Below are positions 48,723 to 58,541 of a stretch of 64,000 nucleotides of DNA, in pieces. The notes below the pieces were generated by a model. That model was not told the DNA's origin. It worked only from the letters and a program-made list of their open reading frames with translations, and did not search any database. How positions within the stretch are numbered: the first letter of the stretch is position 1; every line of letters starts with the position of its first letter. This stretch comes from Porcincola intestinalis (GTDB taxonomy: Bacteria > Bacillota > Clostridia > Lachnospirales > Lachnospiraceae): NCBI RefSeq assembly GCF_009696445.1, contig NZ_VULZ01000001.1, forward strand, positions 1 to 64,000, in the 5' to 3' direction. The position numbers and the translations under genes were made by a program.

Positions 48723-49886
48723 TCATGTGATCCGGATGCTTCTGTGCCAGATTCTGCCCGATGCCGGGTACAGGCTGCCAAACCCCAGGTCTGTCACCTC
48801 TGCCTCCAGTGTCTTTGGCGCCGAAAACCACACGCTCACGCGCAGCCTGCTCGCCCGGTCCGGACGGTCCGGAAAATGATCCAGCCTCAGGATATGCCGG
48901 ATTGTCCCGCTGCCGTCTTCGTCTTCTGACAGGATTGACACATTCTTTTCAGATTCCGGCACCACCTCCAGCGTGCCGTATGCTTCATACCAGTTCACAC
49001 CCGCGCGGATCAGAGGGACCGTCTCCAGCCTGCCCTTCACCCGAACCCTCATGCCGATGTTCACCTTCACCATATCCACTCCCTGGAAAATGATATCCGG
49101 CATGCGGATCTCTCCGCAGCGCGCCATCACACCATAGCAGGCCCCCTTCGAGAACAGATTCTGTCCCTGGAAGGCATGGCGGTGAAAGGTCAGATACTGG
49201 AAGGAGCGCTTTGCCCAGCGGGCATCAAAATATCCGCCATAGAGGTAGCTGGCAGTCACATTTCTCCGCTCAAACAGCTTTCCCAGAAGCTCGTAAAGAA
49301 GCCTGTCCCGCTCGGCGTCCCAGTCCTCGTCCGACCTGCCCGCCCGTGCCTTTTCAGAGACATCACAGGATGCTTCCTGTCTGAAGGAAGCTGTGTGGGG
49401 GGACGTGGTTTTATCGATATGGAGAATGTAGCCGTTCATCCGGTCATCCTGCACAGACAGAAACGCCACATCCCCGTTCCAGAGCTCCTTCTTCTTATTC
49501 ACCACATAGTAATAAAAGCTTGTCCGAAAATCCTGAAGAAAGATCCAGCGTTCATCCACCCCGGCCTGCCGGACGACGGTCTTCAGCCGTTTTGACATCT
49601 TCTCATCCAGATCCGGAACCGTGACGCAGATGCGGACATTGTGCTTCTCAACGCCCTGCAGCTGCGGCACCATATCCAGAAGCTCCCGGATATAACCAGC
49701 TGCCTTTTCAGATGCTTCCTCTCTGCTCAGCGCATTCCAGACCCCTGCCGGGACCTCCATCAGACCATTGTCCATCTCTCCCGGAAGAGACAGTGTCTGC
49801 GGCTCCTTCAGCTCATCCCCATACCAGGTAAGCTGTGCTCCGTGCGCAGACAGCTGGAGGCCGATCAGGATTTTATTCCGATTCAT
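48723..49886 (-). CDS. DUF5716-family protein, possible actin/Hsp70-like fold
   Basis: A 387-residue protein. It opens MNRNKILIGLQLSAHGAQLTWY, a phosphate-1-like start as in actin/Hsp70 ATPases, then ICVTVPDLDEKMSKRLKTVV and a second glycine-rich strand (DVAFLSVQDDRMNGYILHID), and YLYGGYFDARW. The C-terminal third (IGMRVRVKGRLETVPLIRAG) is beta-rich. I assign DUF5716 from memory; the nucleotide-binding fold is an inference. It sits 30 bases after the DUF5717 gene and before the helical-repeat gene, a conserved-looking set. Confidence 0.6.
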   Translation of the reverse strand: MNRNKILIGLQLSAHGAQLTWYGDELKEPQTLSLPGEMDNGLMEVPAGVWNALSREEASEKAAGYIRELLDMVPQLQGVEKHNVRICVTVPDLDEKMSKRLKTVVRQAGVDERWIFLQDFRTSFYYYVVNKKKELWNGDVAFLSVQDDRMNGYILHIDKTTSPHTASFRQEASCDVSEKARAGRSDEDWDAERDRLLYELLGKLFERRNVTASYLYGGYFDARWAKRSFQYLTFHRHAFQGQNLFSKGACYGVMARCGEIRMPDIIFQGVDMVKVNIGMRVRVKGRLETVPLIRAGVNWYEAYGTLEVVPESEKNVSILSEDEDGSGTIRHILRLDHFPDRPDRASRLRVSVWFSAPKTLEAEVTDLGFGSLYPASGRIWHRSIRIT

Positions 49887-49916
49887 CAGTGCTTTCTCCT
49901 CCCTCCGGCTTTCCGG

Positions 49917-52900
49917 TTAAATCAATGTAAACAGTTCCGCTGTCAGCGTCTCTGTCCGGCGGAGATCCATCAGGATCTCCCTGGCCTCTTCCCTGTCTCC
50001 GCGTGCCAGTGCGTCTGACAGCGCTGACAGCCGCCCGTACCGGGTCTCCTTCTCATCATCAGGGATCGGGGCAGCCTTCAGTGTATGGACTCCCGAGATA
50101 ATCCGTGTTCCGTCAGCCCTCTCTTCCTCCGTGAAGCACTCCAGCTCCTGTGCGCCGAACAGAATGAATTCCCGCACGCGTATTCCGCAGAAAAGATCCT
50201 GCATGGTTTCAGTCTGGAACGCTTCCCCGGATCCCTTTCTTCTGAAGCTGAGCGTCACAGTGCTCTTTGGGGAAGCCGTATACTCAAAAAATACCATCTC
50301 CCTGATTCCGGAAACAGCATGAAGCGGCTCCGGAAATGCAGCAAAGAACGAAAATCTCATGTTCCGGTTTTCATATCGCTCCAGAATCCGCCTCGCGGCC
50401 TCATTCTGCGCTTCATTTCTGCTGCCAAGTCCGGAAAGATGCTTTAACAGCGCCAGTGCACAGACATCCGGAAGGTTTCCGCCCCGTTCAAAGTCCGCAA
50501 GCAGGTCCTCGAACAGCACATCATCTGCCGGCAGGTTTCGAACCATGTATCCGTACGACATCAGGATCACATACCCCTGACAGAGTCTTCTGTTACCCAG
50601 TGAAGCCCGATAGGAAGCGTAGATCGGCTCGCTCTCCTCCATCCCCTCCCGCTCAAAGATAATCATAGAGAGGATGTGCTCCTCCAGCTTCATCGTATCG
50701 AGCCCGTACTCCTTCCCGGCTTTCCACAGCTTTTTCATCTCCGGGATGGATCCGTCCGGGTACATCAGAAGGTAAGTCAGGATATTCTTGTCGTATTTCC
50801 CTGAAAAGAAGCAGCTGCTGCAGTATCCGAGCAGCTTCTCATCCTCCTGGTATTCTGATTCCAGCACCATCTGGGAGCAGATCCGGACCAGAAGGCTGAG
50901 CGGGGTATGGTCGTGCCCATACTTCAGAACAAGCCGGTATGCCTCCTCAAAAAGCCCCTCGCCTGTCAGAAGTCCCTGAAGCTTCTCCAGCCCGGCCTCC
51001 GCATAGTCATAGAGGTCCGCTTCCTTCAGGAAATCATCCAGAGACGGATCATCAGGATTCCCCGTGTAATAGTCGAGCAGCCAGCTCCGGATTGTTTTCC
51101 GAAAATCCGCCGACAGTCTGCGCATCCCGGACGCCTTCCGGAAATACCGCAGGCTGGCTGCATTGACCGGCTGATCCCTGACCGTATTCAATGTGTAGAA
51201 AAGCGCCAGCTCCGGGGCATCCGGCACAATCTCCGCACACATCTCAAGAAGCTCCGGAGACTCGAGGAAGTGGTCCGCCATGTACAGAGACGTCGAAGCG
51301 TATCGTCTTCCCTCCCCGTCGCCTAGCAGAATTCTGGTCTGGTCAGAGTAAATCCGAACAAGGGCTGCCGCATTTTTCAGAGGCACCTCCCGCTCCTGCT
51401 GCATCCGGCTGTCCACCAGAATGATTTTCTTCATCCCCGGGCTCAGACACTCTACCCTGTAGGTGAACAGCAGCCGGAGCAGATTCGCGGCAAGCCGGTC
51501 CGTCAGCATCGGCCGCGTCAGAAACTCCGAATAGAGCGCCGCGAGATCGTTGTCGATGTGACTCTGCGCCAGCTGATCGGTCAGAAATGTTCCGATCGCA
51601 GGTTTCATACTGCTGAAGATTCCCGGGATCTTCCCTCTCCCGTCTGCCATATTCCGGAAGATTCTTGCCTTTTTATGCCAGTCCAGCGTATCGTTGTAGA
51701 CAAAATAGCGCCTGATGACCTCCGGCATCGTCTCGATCCGGTACTCCTCGCAGGCATCCATATAATACTCGTACAGGCCTGTCACAGACACTTCCTTCAT
51801 GACAGCCACCTGAAAAAGCGGGAAGAACCGGCGGCTCTTCTGTCCGCCCTCGATTGCCATCGCGCAGAGGGCGGTCAGTGCCTCCCTGGCACCGCTTTTC
51901 CTGACATAATCTGCGAGCACTTTGTACAGGACAGGGTCGTAGTGCGGGCTGCGCCGCTGGATCGAGGCAAGCTTCAGGAACAGCTGCTCTGTCAGAAGGC
52001 CCTGTCTGGCTGCAAAATTCAGGATCAGACGGATCGCCGGCGTGATCTCATGGAAGAGAGACGGCTTCTTTCTCAGTACAAGTGCGCCTTCCAGATACAT
52101 GACAGGGCTGCTGCATCCAAGCTCAATCTGTCTGGTCACTGCATCCAGTCTCAGTTCCTCCCCGCCAGCCGTATCCTCAAATAGATACAGGCATACCCAG
52201 CGGATCTGCCAGCTCGACGGATTCTCCGCCGCAAGTCTCTGAACCTCCTTCCGGACGGCATCCAGATATGCACTGTCTCTGGTGAAAAAGGACGTCAGGA
52301 ACAGATAAAAAACATAGCGATCCGGTGTGTTCAGCCGCTGAGGAGTCTTCTCCAGCTCTGCGAGCAGCCGTTCTGCCTCACGCCTTCTGCCGTCCGCCTG
52401 AAGGATGAAAATCGAAAACAGATCCGCATAGACATCTCTTCCCTGAGCCCGTCTGTAAGCATTCAGAACAGAGTCCGTCCGGCTTGCCCAGTTATGAAGA
52501 TCCACTCTGCCCGCCCGGTAGTCAAGATACAGATTCAGCGCCTTTTTGCGCATGAGACAGCGGACTCTGTGAAGCCTTCTGGCCTCCCCGTCGTCGGTCC
52601 TGTCGGCCCGCACCTCGAGCTCCATCGTCTTGTAGGAGGTCCGGATTGTCACGCGCCCGTAGTTTTTCCCCGCATGCAGAAAATTAGAATCAATGATCAG
52701 ACCGGCCTCGCAGCTTCCGCCGGCAAACTCCTCCGTTGTGAGTGTTTTTTTCTCAGGGCGCAGAAACTGTGCATCCGATGAAATATGGATCTCGAGATAG
52801 CCCCAGGTGCTGGCAGTCAGACGAATGGGTTCTCTCAGCGTTCCCTCCGGGTTGACCAGCTTCCGGCCTGTCCAGTCGCAGCTGATGTCGACGCTTTCCT

Positions 52901-53450
52901 TCGCTCCCGTCCCGACCAGAAACTCCTCCAGCCTTCTGAGTGGGTTTTTCTCACCCTCCAGGCCGCTGTAAAGGGCTCTTGCCGGAGCGTCTGCCAGCAT
53001 CATCCGTGCTCTGTATGCCGGTGAAGAAAAGAGAGAGGCAGCAGCGGCAAAATCCTTCCGCGCGGCATCGACGAGTTCCTGCTCGTTGTAAGGCTCCGGC
53101 GCCTCCTGTTCTCTGAGATGAACCGTGACCCGGACTTGATCCTGCCCGAGCCCGGAACTGATGAAGATTGTCCCCTCCGTTGTCTCCCCCGGCTGAAGTC
53201 CTTCTGTGTCAACGTCAAACCGGATAACGTTCTCATGCCCGTAAAACTCCGGACTCTCCAGAAGAATCCGGGGATTATCTGTATTGAGAAAGCCTCTGAC
53301 CTTTCCCTCCTCCGGATGCGTAACAATAAAGGCGCCCTTCGCGCGCCCACCCGCTTCCGTCTCAATCCGGACTGTCCGCCCGGAGAGCTGCATATGTGGA
53401 AGATCATACTCAAACTGCCCGTTCAGCAGCTGCTCCAGACGATTCTTCAT
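49917..53450 (-). CDS. DUF5717-family giant helical-repeat protein
   Basis: A 1177-residue protein without signal peptide. Residues 1-110 and about 190-285 look like beta-sandwich domains (RTVRIETEAGGRAKGAFIVT, PIRLTASTWGYLEIHISSDA). Residues 290-1000 are all-helical with repeated pairs, as in TPR or alpha-solenoid proteins. The last 170 residues return to beta structure (ASPKSTVTLSFRRKGSGEAF). I associate this as DUF5717 from memory. It starts the trio with DUF5716 and the helical-repeat protein, directly after nrdR. The cellular role is unknown; a large scaffold is likely. Confidence 0.65.
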   Translation of the reverse strand: MKNRLEQLLNGQFEYDLPHMQLSGRTVRIETEAGGRAKGAFIVTHPEEGKVRGFLNTDNPRILLESPEFYGHENVIRFDVDTEGLQPGETTEGTIFISSGLGQDQVRVTVHLREQEAPEPYNEQELVDAARKDFAAAASLFSSPAYRARMMLADAPARALYSGLEGEKNPLRRLEEFLVGTGAKESVDISCDWTGRKLVNPEGTLREPIRLTASTWGYLEIHISSDAQFLRPEKKTLTTEEFAGGSCEAGLIIDSNFLHAGKNYGRVTIRTSYKTMELEVRADRTDDGEARRLHRVRCLMRKKALNLYLDYRAGRVDLHNWASRTDSVLNAYRRAQGRDVYADLFSIFILQADGRRREAERLLAELEKTPQRLNTPDRYVFYLFLTSFFTRDSAYLDAVRKEVQRLAAENPSSWQIRWVCLYLFEDTAGGEELRLDAVTRQIELGCSSPVMYLEGALVLRKKPSLFHEITPAIRLILNFAARQGLLTEQLFLKLASIQRRSPHYDPVLYKVLADYVRKSGAREALTALCAMAIEGGQKSRRFFPLFQVAVMKEVSVTGLYEYYMDACEEYRIETMPEVIRRYFVYNDTLDWHKKARIFRNMADGRGKIPGIFSSMKPAIGTFLTDQLAQSHIDNDLAALYSEFLTRPMLTDRLAANLLRLLFTYRVECLSPGMKKIILVDSRMQQEREVPLKNAAALVRIYSDQTRILLGDGEGRRYASTSLYMADHFLESPELLEMCAEIVPDAPELALFYTLNTVRDQPVNAASLRYFRKASGMRRLSADFRKTIRSWLLDYYTGNPDDPSLDDFLKEADLYDYAEAGLEKLQGLLTGEGLFEEAYRLVLKYGHDHTPLSLLVRICSQMVLESEYQEDEKLLGYCSSCFFSGKYDKNILTYLLMYPDGSIPEMKKLWKAGKEYGLDTMKLEEHILSMIIFEREGMEESEPIYASYRASLGNRRLCQGYVILMSYGYMVRNLPADDVLFEDLLADFERGGNLPDVCALALLKHLSGLGSRNEAQNEAARRILERYENRNMRFSFFAAFPEPLHAVSGIREMVFFEYTASPKSTVTLSFRRKGSGEAFQTETMQDLFCGIRVREFILFGAQELECFTEEERADGTRIISGVHTLKAAPIPDDEKETRYGRLSALSDALARGDREEAREILMDLRRTETLTAELFTLI

Positions 53451-53476
53451 GCCTGCCCACCTTTTACTTTCATCTT

Positions 53477-53926
53477 TCAGTTGATGATTTTCTTCAGTTC
53501 ATCCATGAACGTCCCGACATCCTTGAATTCCCTGTAGACGGATGCAAACCGGACGTACGCGACCGGATCCAGTTCCTTCAGGCCATCCATGATCTTCTCT
53601 CCGATCTCGGCACTCTTCACTTCACCGCCCCCCTGGTTGTAAAGCTCCGTCTCGACACGGTCAATCATCTTCTTGATCTCATCCACCGGAATCGGCCGCT
53701 TATAGCAGGCCCGCATGACACCTGCCTCGATTTTCGCCCGGTCATACTGCTGCCTTGTGTGATCCTTCTTGATCACGACCAGCGGGATTGTCTCAATCTT
53801 CTCATAGGTAGTGAACCGCTTGCCGCAGCTGTCACACTGCCGTCTGCGCCGGATGGAATTGCTCTCCTCCACCGGCCTGGAATCGGTCACTCTGGTCTCT
53901 TCGCTCCCGCAGTATGGGCACTTCAT
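53477..53926 (-). CDS. nrdR: Ribonucleotide reductase repressor NrdR
   Basis: A 149-residue ATP/dATP-sensing repressor of ribonucleotide reductase genes. The zinc ribbon is Cys3, Cys6, Cys31 and Cys34 (MKCPYCGSEET...CDSCGKRFTTYE), followed by the ATP-cone domain (residues 46-140: VVIKKDHTRQQYDRAKIEAG). Full length. Its ATG overlaps the stop of the cytidylate-kinase-like gene. No nrd genes lie in the window, so it acts in trans. Confidence 0.97.
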   Translation of the reverse strand: MKCPYCGSEETRVTDSRPVEESNSIRRRRQCDSCGKRFTTYEKIETIPLVVIKKDHTRQQYDRAKIEAGVMRACYKRPIPVDEIKKMIDRVETELYNQGGGEVKSAEIGEKIMDGLKELDPVAYVRFASVYREFKDVGTFMDELKKIIN

Positions 53927-54579
53927 ATCGTCATTCCTCCTGCCTTATGCAAACTGTCCGCCTGATTCTCTTCGGGAAGGCTGAACAGATAACGCGCCGC
54001 CTGTGCCAGTATCTGAGCGCTCTCCTCCGCCCCGAACAGACTCGAATCCATCAGAAGATGGCGGCCATAGGTTACATCTGAAGCATGGCTGCAGAACTGG
54101 CGTCTGTAATCTTCCCTGGCTTTGTCTTCCCTGTGAATCAAAGCTCTTGCCGCTTCCTCGTCCGTGTGCAGCATCCTGACACAGTTCTGAAGGCGAACCT
54201 TGTCCGGCGCAAAAATATAGACATTCATACACCGCGGATATTCCCTGAAGACCTCATCGCCGCCTCTTCCCAGAATAACGCAGGAGCTTTTCTCCACAAA
54301 AGACTTCAGAACTTCCGATTGTGCCTGAAACATCACCCTTGCCCGGAGATCCTTCTCGCCGTCCACCTCTTTCCGAAACAGCAGAAACTGTGTCTTTTTC
54401 CGGCCCTCCTCCAGCTGCGTGGCAGCCAGAAGGCGTGTTTCGGCTCCCGTACTGAGAACCTGTGCCTCGACTGCGCTGCGGTCATACACCGGCACCCCGA
54501 GCAGCTCCCCGAGGCGCCCTGCAATCTCGTGCCCGAGGCAGCCAAACTTTCTCGATATTGTGATCACGTAATGTTCCAT
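53923..54579 (-). CDS. Cytidylate-kinase-like family protein
   Basis: A 218-residue P-loop protein of the Cytidylate_kinase2 type (PF13189). The N-terminus reads MEHYVITISRKFGCLGHEIA with a shortened, atypical nucleotide loop (SRKFGCLGHEIAGRL), then VYDRSAVEAQ and SSCVILGRGGDEVFRE, then a lid HREDKAREDYRRQFCSH. The family is widespread in Clostridia and its substrate is not settled. It overlaps nrdR by four bases (ATGA) and follows the MFS gene by ten. Confidence 0.82.
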   Translation of the reverse strand: MEHYVITISRKFGCLGHEIAGRLGELLGVPVYDRSAVEAQVLSTGAETRLLAATQLEEGRKKTQFLLFRKEVDGEKDLRARVMFQAQSEVLKSFVEKSSCVILGRGGDEVFREYPRCMNVYIFAPDKVRLQNCVRMLHTDEEAARALIHREDKAREDYRRQFCSHASDVTYGRHLLMDSSLFGAEESAQILAQAARYLFSLPEENQADSLHKAGGMTI

Positions 54580-54589
54580 CTGACACCTC

Positions 54590-55822
54590 TCAGTCCTTCC
54601 CGTCTTTTACACAGAAAAACAGGCAAACACCAAGGCAGGCAGCCAGCACAAGAAGCCACAGCGGAAACCAGCGTGTCTGTCCTGCTCCGACCAGTGCCTG
54701 CGTCAGCGGTGTGACAACAATGACAGCTCCGAGTGCGAAGGCCGGAAGCAGCGACAGGAGGGCTGTCTCTGCCTCCCGGTCGAGACGTACGTCATCCAGA
54801 AGCAGGAGCTTTGGAAACACCGGTCCGATCATTATTCCTTCAAAGAGCTGGAAAAACAACATTCCCATATCGGTGAGTCCCCCGGTGTGGATCAGGTACT
54901 GCTCCAGAAGAAGCAGGACGCCGACTGTTCCCATCCAGATCAGTCGTGACGCCCTTCCTGACGGCCGGAGAACCCCTGAAATCACTCTGCCGGCAGCCAT
55001 GCCGAGACTCACCATCAGAACGCCGTATCCGGTCATTTCCTGTGCCGCTCCCGTCTCGATCACCCTGTAGCTCTGCGGCCAGAGCACCATGCACAGAGTC
55101 AGAACCCCGGACAGAAAAGCGGCCATGCAACTGACAGCTGACCGAGTGATGTATTCCTTTTCAGCCTGCCTGAGACCGCTCTCATCCACATGAACGCGCC
55201 GCCGTTCTCGTTCACGGAATATATCGATATCTCTCGATCTCTCATCCAGTTTTCTCCGCATGTCCTGCCCTTTTATCAGCGACCTTCGGATAAAAAACGC
55301 CAGAAAGGCCATCAGGATCTGGACAAGCCCCAGCAGCTCGCAGCCTGTCCTCCAGCTCCCGGAAAGCGACATGGCTGCGGACAAAATCCAGTTTCCGGCA
55401 AATGCCCCCAGGCCTGTTCCGGAAAACTGGAGCATAACCGTCCTTTGATCGAGTCGGATGACCACGATGCAAAGGAGCGTCAGGCTCATCCCAAATCCCA
55501 GTCCGAGAACAAATGACCAGAGACAAAGGTGCCAGAACATTCTTGACAGTGCGAGTCCGATCACCCCCAATGTCTCAAGGCTCACGCCCGCCAGACACAG
55601 ATCGAAGGTTTTCTCACGCTTCTGTCTGGTTCTGGCAGCCAGGATACAGGCCAGCACGCCGCCTGCCGCAATCATCGCTCTCAGAAGGATGATGCTGGAC
55701 ACCGGAACCGTCATTCCGCCGCTGATCTGCGTCCATATACTGCTGTAGATTCCGGCAGGAAATCCCGCAGCCACAAATGCCAGATACAAGGTTACATTGT
55801 ACAGAGCCATACCAACATTCAC
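54590..55822 (-). CDS. MFS transporter
   Basis: A 410-residue membrane protein with 12 predicted helices. There is a central cytoplasmic loop at about residues 185-225 (KGQDMRRKLDERSRDIDIFR, basic and charged), and a second six-helix half. The first helices read MNVGMALYNVTLYLAFVAAG. No motif names a substrate. Its start overlaps the whiA stop (ATGA at 55819-55822), although an ATG 12 bases further could also serve. Drug or metabolite export is possible. Confidence 0.78.
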   Translation of the reverse strand: MNVGMALYNVTLYLAFVAAGFPAGIYSSIWTQISGGMTVPVSSIILLRAMIAAGGVLACILAARTRQKREKTFDLCLAGVSLETLGVIGLALSRMFWHLCLWSFVLGLGFGMSLTLLCIVVIRLDQRTVMLQFSGTGLGAFAGNWILSAAMSLSGSWRTGCELLGLVQILMAFLAFFIRRSLIKGQDMRRKLDERSRDIDIFRERERRRVHVDESGLRQAEKEYITRSAVSCMAAFLSGVLTLCMVLWPQSYRVIETGAAQEMTGYGVLMVSLGMAAGRVISGVLRPSGRASRLIWMGTVGVLLLLEQYLIHTGGLTDMGMLFFQLFEGIMIGPVFPKLLLLDDVRLDREAETALLSLLPAFALGAVIVVTPLTQALVGAGQTRWFPLWLLVLAACLGVCLFFCVKDGKD

Positions 55823-56751
55823 CTTTCCTCAGATCGAAGTCTTTCCGCGAGACTGCTCAGCCGCATCAGCCGGTGATTGAAGCCGGATTTCCCGACAGGA
55901 GGGATGCTTGCCTCAGAAAGCTCCCTGAGTGTGGCATCCGGATATTTCAGTCTCAGCTCAGCTGCTGCCCTCAGGCTCTCCGGGAGCTTCCCGAGCTCCC
56001 CTCTGTCCTTCAGGTACTGGATATCTCGGATCTGCCTGACAGACGCGTCCACTGTCCGCATCAGATTCGCTGTCTCGCAGTTTACCCGCCTGTTTACCGT
56101 CCCGGCAATGTCCCTCACAATCCGTGCGTTCTCAAGCTTCATCAGGCTGTTCGTCGCGCCGATCGCACCAAGAAAGTCCGAGATCTGACCACCCTCCTTC
56201 AGATAGACCACCTGATGATTCTGCCGGCCGATGACACGGGGATCAAAGCCCAGCGACTGCATGAGCCAGACGATCAGATCCGCCTCTTCCAGATCCGGAC
56301 AGACGAGCTCCAGATGGTAGCTCTTCTCCGGATTGCTCACGGATCCGGTCAGAAGAAAGATTCCCCTCAGGTAGGCCTTCCGGCAGCACAGCTTCTGAAG
56401 CAGCAGCCTGTCCACCACAAAATCCCGGAAGCTTCCGTCCGGATACGCGCCTTCCATCCGGACAGCCTCCATCAGCTGGAGACTGTCCGGATGGTTCTTC
56501 ACCCTGATGCAGTATACCGGAAGCTTTCCCTCAACCGTTTCCGTCTCTCTCTCACTACTTCCAGGCATCGTCCGCTCCAGGCAGCTCTCGCAGGCATCCG
56601 CCGCATACCGGTTTTCTGTCCGGATCCGGACAAGGCCGCCGGTGCATTCCCCGCAGCTGTGCAGGACAGCCCCAAGAAATGCAATCCTGCAATGTCTGGC
56701 AGTATCTGTGCAGCCTGCCAGTTCCTCCCTGACTTCCCCGGAGAATGACAT
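55819..56751 (-). CDS. whiA: Sporulation/division regulator WhiA
   Basis: A 310-residue DNA-binding protein linked to cell division control in Firmicutes and sporulation in Actinobacteria. Residues 5-220 form the LAGLIDADG-like domain (AFLGAVLHSCGECTGG, AYLRGIFLLTGSVSNPEKSY), without a working endonuclease site. The C-terminus holds a helix-turn-helix (LPESLRAAAELRLKYPDATL then RELSEASIPPVGKSGFNHRL). It lies after rapZ, its usual neighbour. Confidence 0.95.
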   Translation of the reverse strand: MSFSGEVREELAGCTDTARHCRIAFLGAVLHSCGECTGGLVRIRTENRYAADACESCLERTMPGSSERETETVEGKLPVYCIRVKNHPDSLQLMEAVRMEGAYPDGSFRDFVVDRLLLQKLCCRKAYLRGIFLLTGSVSNPEKSYHLELVCPDLEEADLIVWLMQSLGFDPRVIGRQNHQVVYLKEGGQISDFLGAIGATNSLMKLENARIVRDIAGTVNRRVNCETANLMRTVDASVRQIRDIQYLKDRGELGKLPESLRAAAELRLKYPDATLRELSEASIPPVGKSGFNHRLMRLSSLAERLRSEER

Positions 56752-56766
56752 TGTATTCCTCCGTTC

Positions 56767-57618
56767 TCAGCGGGTGATGTCCCGATGAAGCAGCACCACC
56801 GGATACTTCCCGTTCGTCTCAAAATATTCGTTCAGACGGTTTGCCATCGTCACCGAGCGATGCTTGCCGCCTGTACACCCGACAGCAATTGTCAGCTGTC
56901 TCTTTCCCTCCAGCTCATACTTCGGAATCAGATACTCGAGAAGATCGGTCAGTTTCTGCAGAAATGTATCTGCCTCCCCGTTCTGGCAGACATATGCCTG
57001 AACGTCCTTGTCATTACCGGTTTTATGCTTGAGTTCCTCGACATAAAACGGATTCGGAAGAAAGCGGACATCAAAGACCAGATCGGCGTCAGACGGGATC
57101 CCGAACTTGAACCCGAACGACAGGATGGATAACAGCAGATTGCCCTCTCCCGGATTTTCGAGGAAAATGTGACCGATCTCCTGCTGCAGCTGTCTCGTCA
57201 GCATATCGCTGGTGTCAATCACATAGTCCGCCCGAAGTCTGAGCGGCTCCAGAAGCTTTCGCTCCTTTGCAATACCGGCTTCAATCCGTCCGGTTCCGGC
57301 AAGCGGATGAATCCGGCGGGTTGCCTTATATCGTCTTACCAGTTCCTGGTCGCCGCAGTCAAGATACAGGATTTCATAACTGTAGGGCTTCATGGTCCGG
57401 AAAAAATCCTCCACCGAATGTCCCCTCAGCATGGAGCGGGAGTCGAATCCGACCGCGACCTTGCTGTATTCCTGTGCCGGGTTGCCTGCCAGTTCGGCAA
57501 ACTTTCCGATCAGCTCCAGTGGAAGATTGTCTACGCAGAAATAGTCGTCGTCCTCCAGCATCTTGAGGGCGGCAGTCTTCCCGGATCCGGACATTCCCGT
57601 CACGATCACGAATCTCAT
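56767..57618 (-). CDS. rapZ: RNase adapter / P-loop protein RapZ
   Basis: A 283-residue protein of the RapZ/YvcJ family. Walker A is GMSGSGKT (8-15), then DNLPLELIGKF and the C-terminal domain with TIAVGCTGGKHRSVTMANRL (about residues 238-257), which binds glucosamine-6-phosphate in E. coli. In Firmicutes YvcJ is linked to cell-wall and division control. It sits between murB and whiA, the normal yvcJKL-like neighbourhood, but the usual yvcK gene is not present between rapZ and whiA. It overlaps the murB stop by four bases. Confidence 0.95.
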   Translation of the reverse strand: MRFVIVTGMSGSGKTAALKMLEDDDYFCVDNLPLELIGKFAELAGNPAQEYSKVAVGFDSRSMLRGHSVEDFFRTMKPYSYEILYLDCGDQELVRRYKATRRIHPLAGTGRIEAGIAKERKLLEPLRLRADYVIDTSDMLTRQLQQEIGHIFLENPGEGNLLLSILSFGFKFGIPSDADLVFDVRFLPNPFYVEELKHKTGNDKDVQAYVCQNGEADTFLQKLTDLLEYLIPKYELEGKRQLTIAVGCTGGKHRSVTMANRLNEYFETNGKYPVVLLHRDITR

Positions 57619-58541
57619 TCCTCGTCCTCCGTATCTTCAAACCCCAGCATCTGGACCTCGGGCTCAAGCTTCACGCCGCTCTTCTCCATCACAGCCTCCT
57701 GAACCCCGCGGATGACCCCGCGCACGTCCTCCGCCGTTGCTCCGGAGACATTCACGACAAAGCCCGCATGCTTTTCCGAGACCATCGCGCCTCCGACCGT
57801 AAACCCTCTCATGCCGGCTTCATCAATCAAAGCCCCGGCATAGTGGCCTTCCGGCCGCTTGAATGTGGAGCCGGCGCTTCCGTACTCAAGCGGCTGCTTC
57901 TCAGCCCGTCTGGCTCTCAGATCATCCATTTTTTCACGAATCATCAAAGGATCGCCCGGCTCAAGTTTCAGGCTGACATCCAGCACCGTCATGCCCTCCG
58001 TCTGAATTCTGGACGTCCTGTAGCCGAAGCTGCAGTCTTCATTGGAAAGCCGGATAATCTTCCCATCCCTTGTCAGCACATGGACGGATTCGACGATGTC
58101 CTTCATCTCGCCGCCATAAGCGCCCGCGTTCATGAAAACAGCCCCGCCGATCGTACCCGGTATGCCGGAGACACATTCCATCCCGGCCAGGGAAACCTCC
58201 AGCGCCTTCGCCGCGACTGCTGAAAGCATCGCACCTGCCTGCGCCTCGACGATGTCCCCCTGAATCCGTATCTGGCTGAGATTCTTCGCCACACGGACGA
58301 TCACACCTCTGTAGCCTGCATCACTGACCAGAAGATTGCTTCCGTTTCCGACAACAAAATACGGAAGCTCCATGCGCCTGAGATACAGAATGGTGTCTGC
58401 CAGCTGACGCTCCGTCTTCGGTTTCACCAGCAGGGCCGCCGGACCGCCGATCCGGAAGGTTGTATAGGCGCTCATCAAAGCCCCGGCAGCGACTGCGTCT
58501 TCCCCGCACAATGCTGACAGATACGCTTTTGCATCATCCAT
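57615..58541 (-). CDS. murB: MurB domain, possible independent start inside the fusion
   Basis: If translated alone from ATG 58541, this gives a 308-residue MurB, the normal family length, starting MDDAKAYLSALCGEDAVAAG. MurB reduces UDP-GlcNAc-enolpyruvate to UDP-MurNAc with NADPH and FAD, the second step of peptidoglycan precursor synthesis. AAGAAAGGA lies about 12 bases upstream, slightly far but usable. So free MurB may also be made from the fused gene. The frame is continuous with the YfhO part. Confidence 0.6.
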   Translation of the reverse strand: MDDAKAYLSALCGEDAVAAGALMSAYTTFRIGGPAALLVKPKTERQLADTILYLRRMELPYFVVGNGSNLLVSDAGYRGVIVRVAKNLSQIRIQGDIVEAQAGAMLSAVAAKALEVSLAGMECVSGIPGTIGGAVFMNAGAYGGEMKDIVESVHVLTRDGKIIRLSNEDCSFGYRTSRIQTEGMTVLDVSLKLEPGDPLMIREKMDDLRARRAEKQPLEYGSAGSTFKRPEGHYAGALIDEAGMRGFTVGGAMVSEKHAGFVVNVSGATAEDVRGVIRGVQEAVMEKSGVKLEPEVQMLGFEDTEDEE

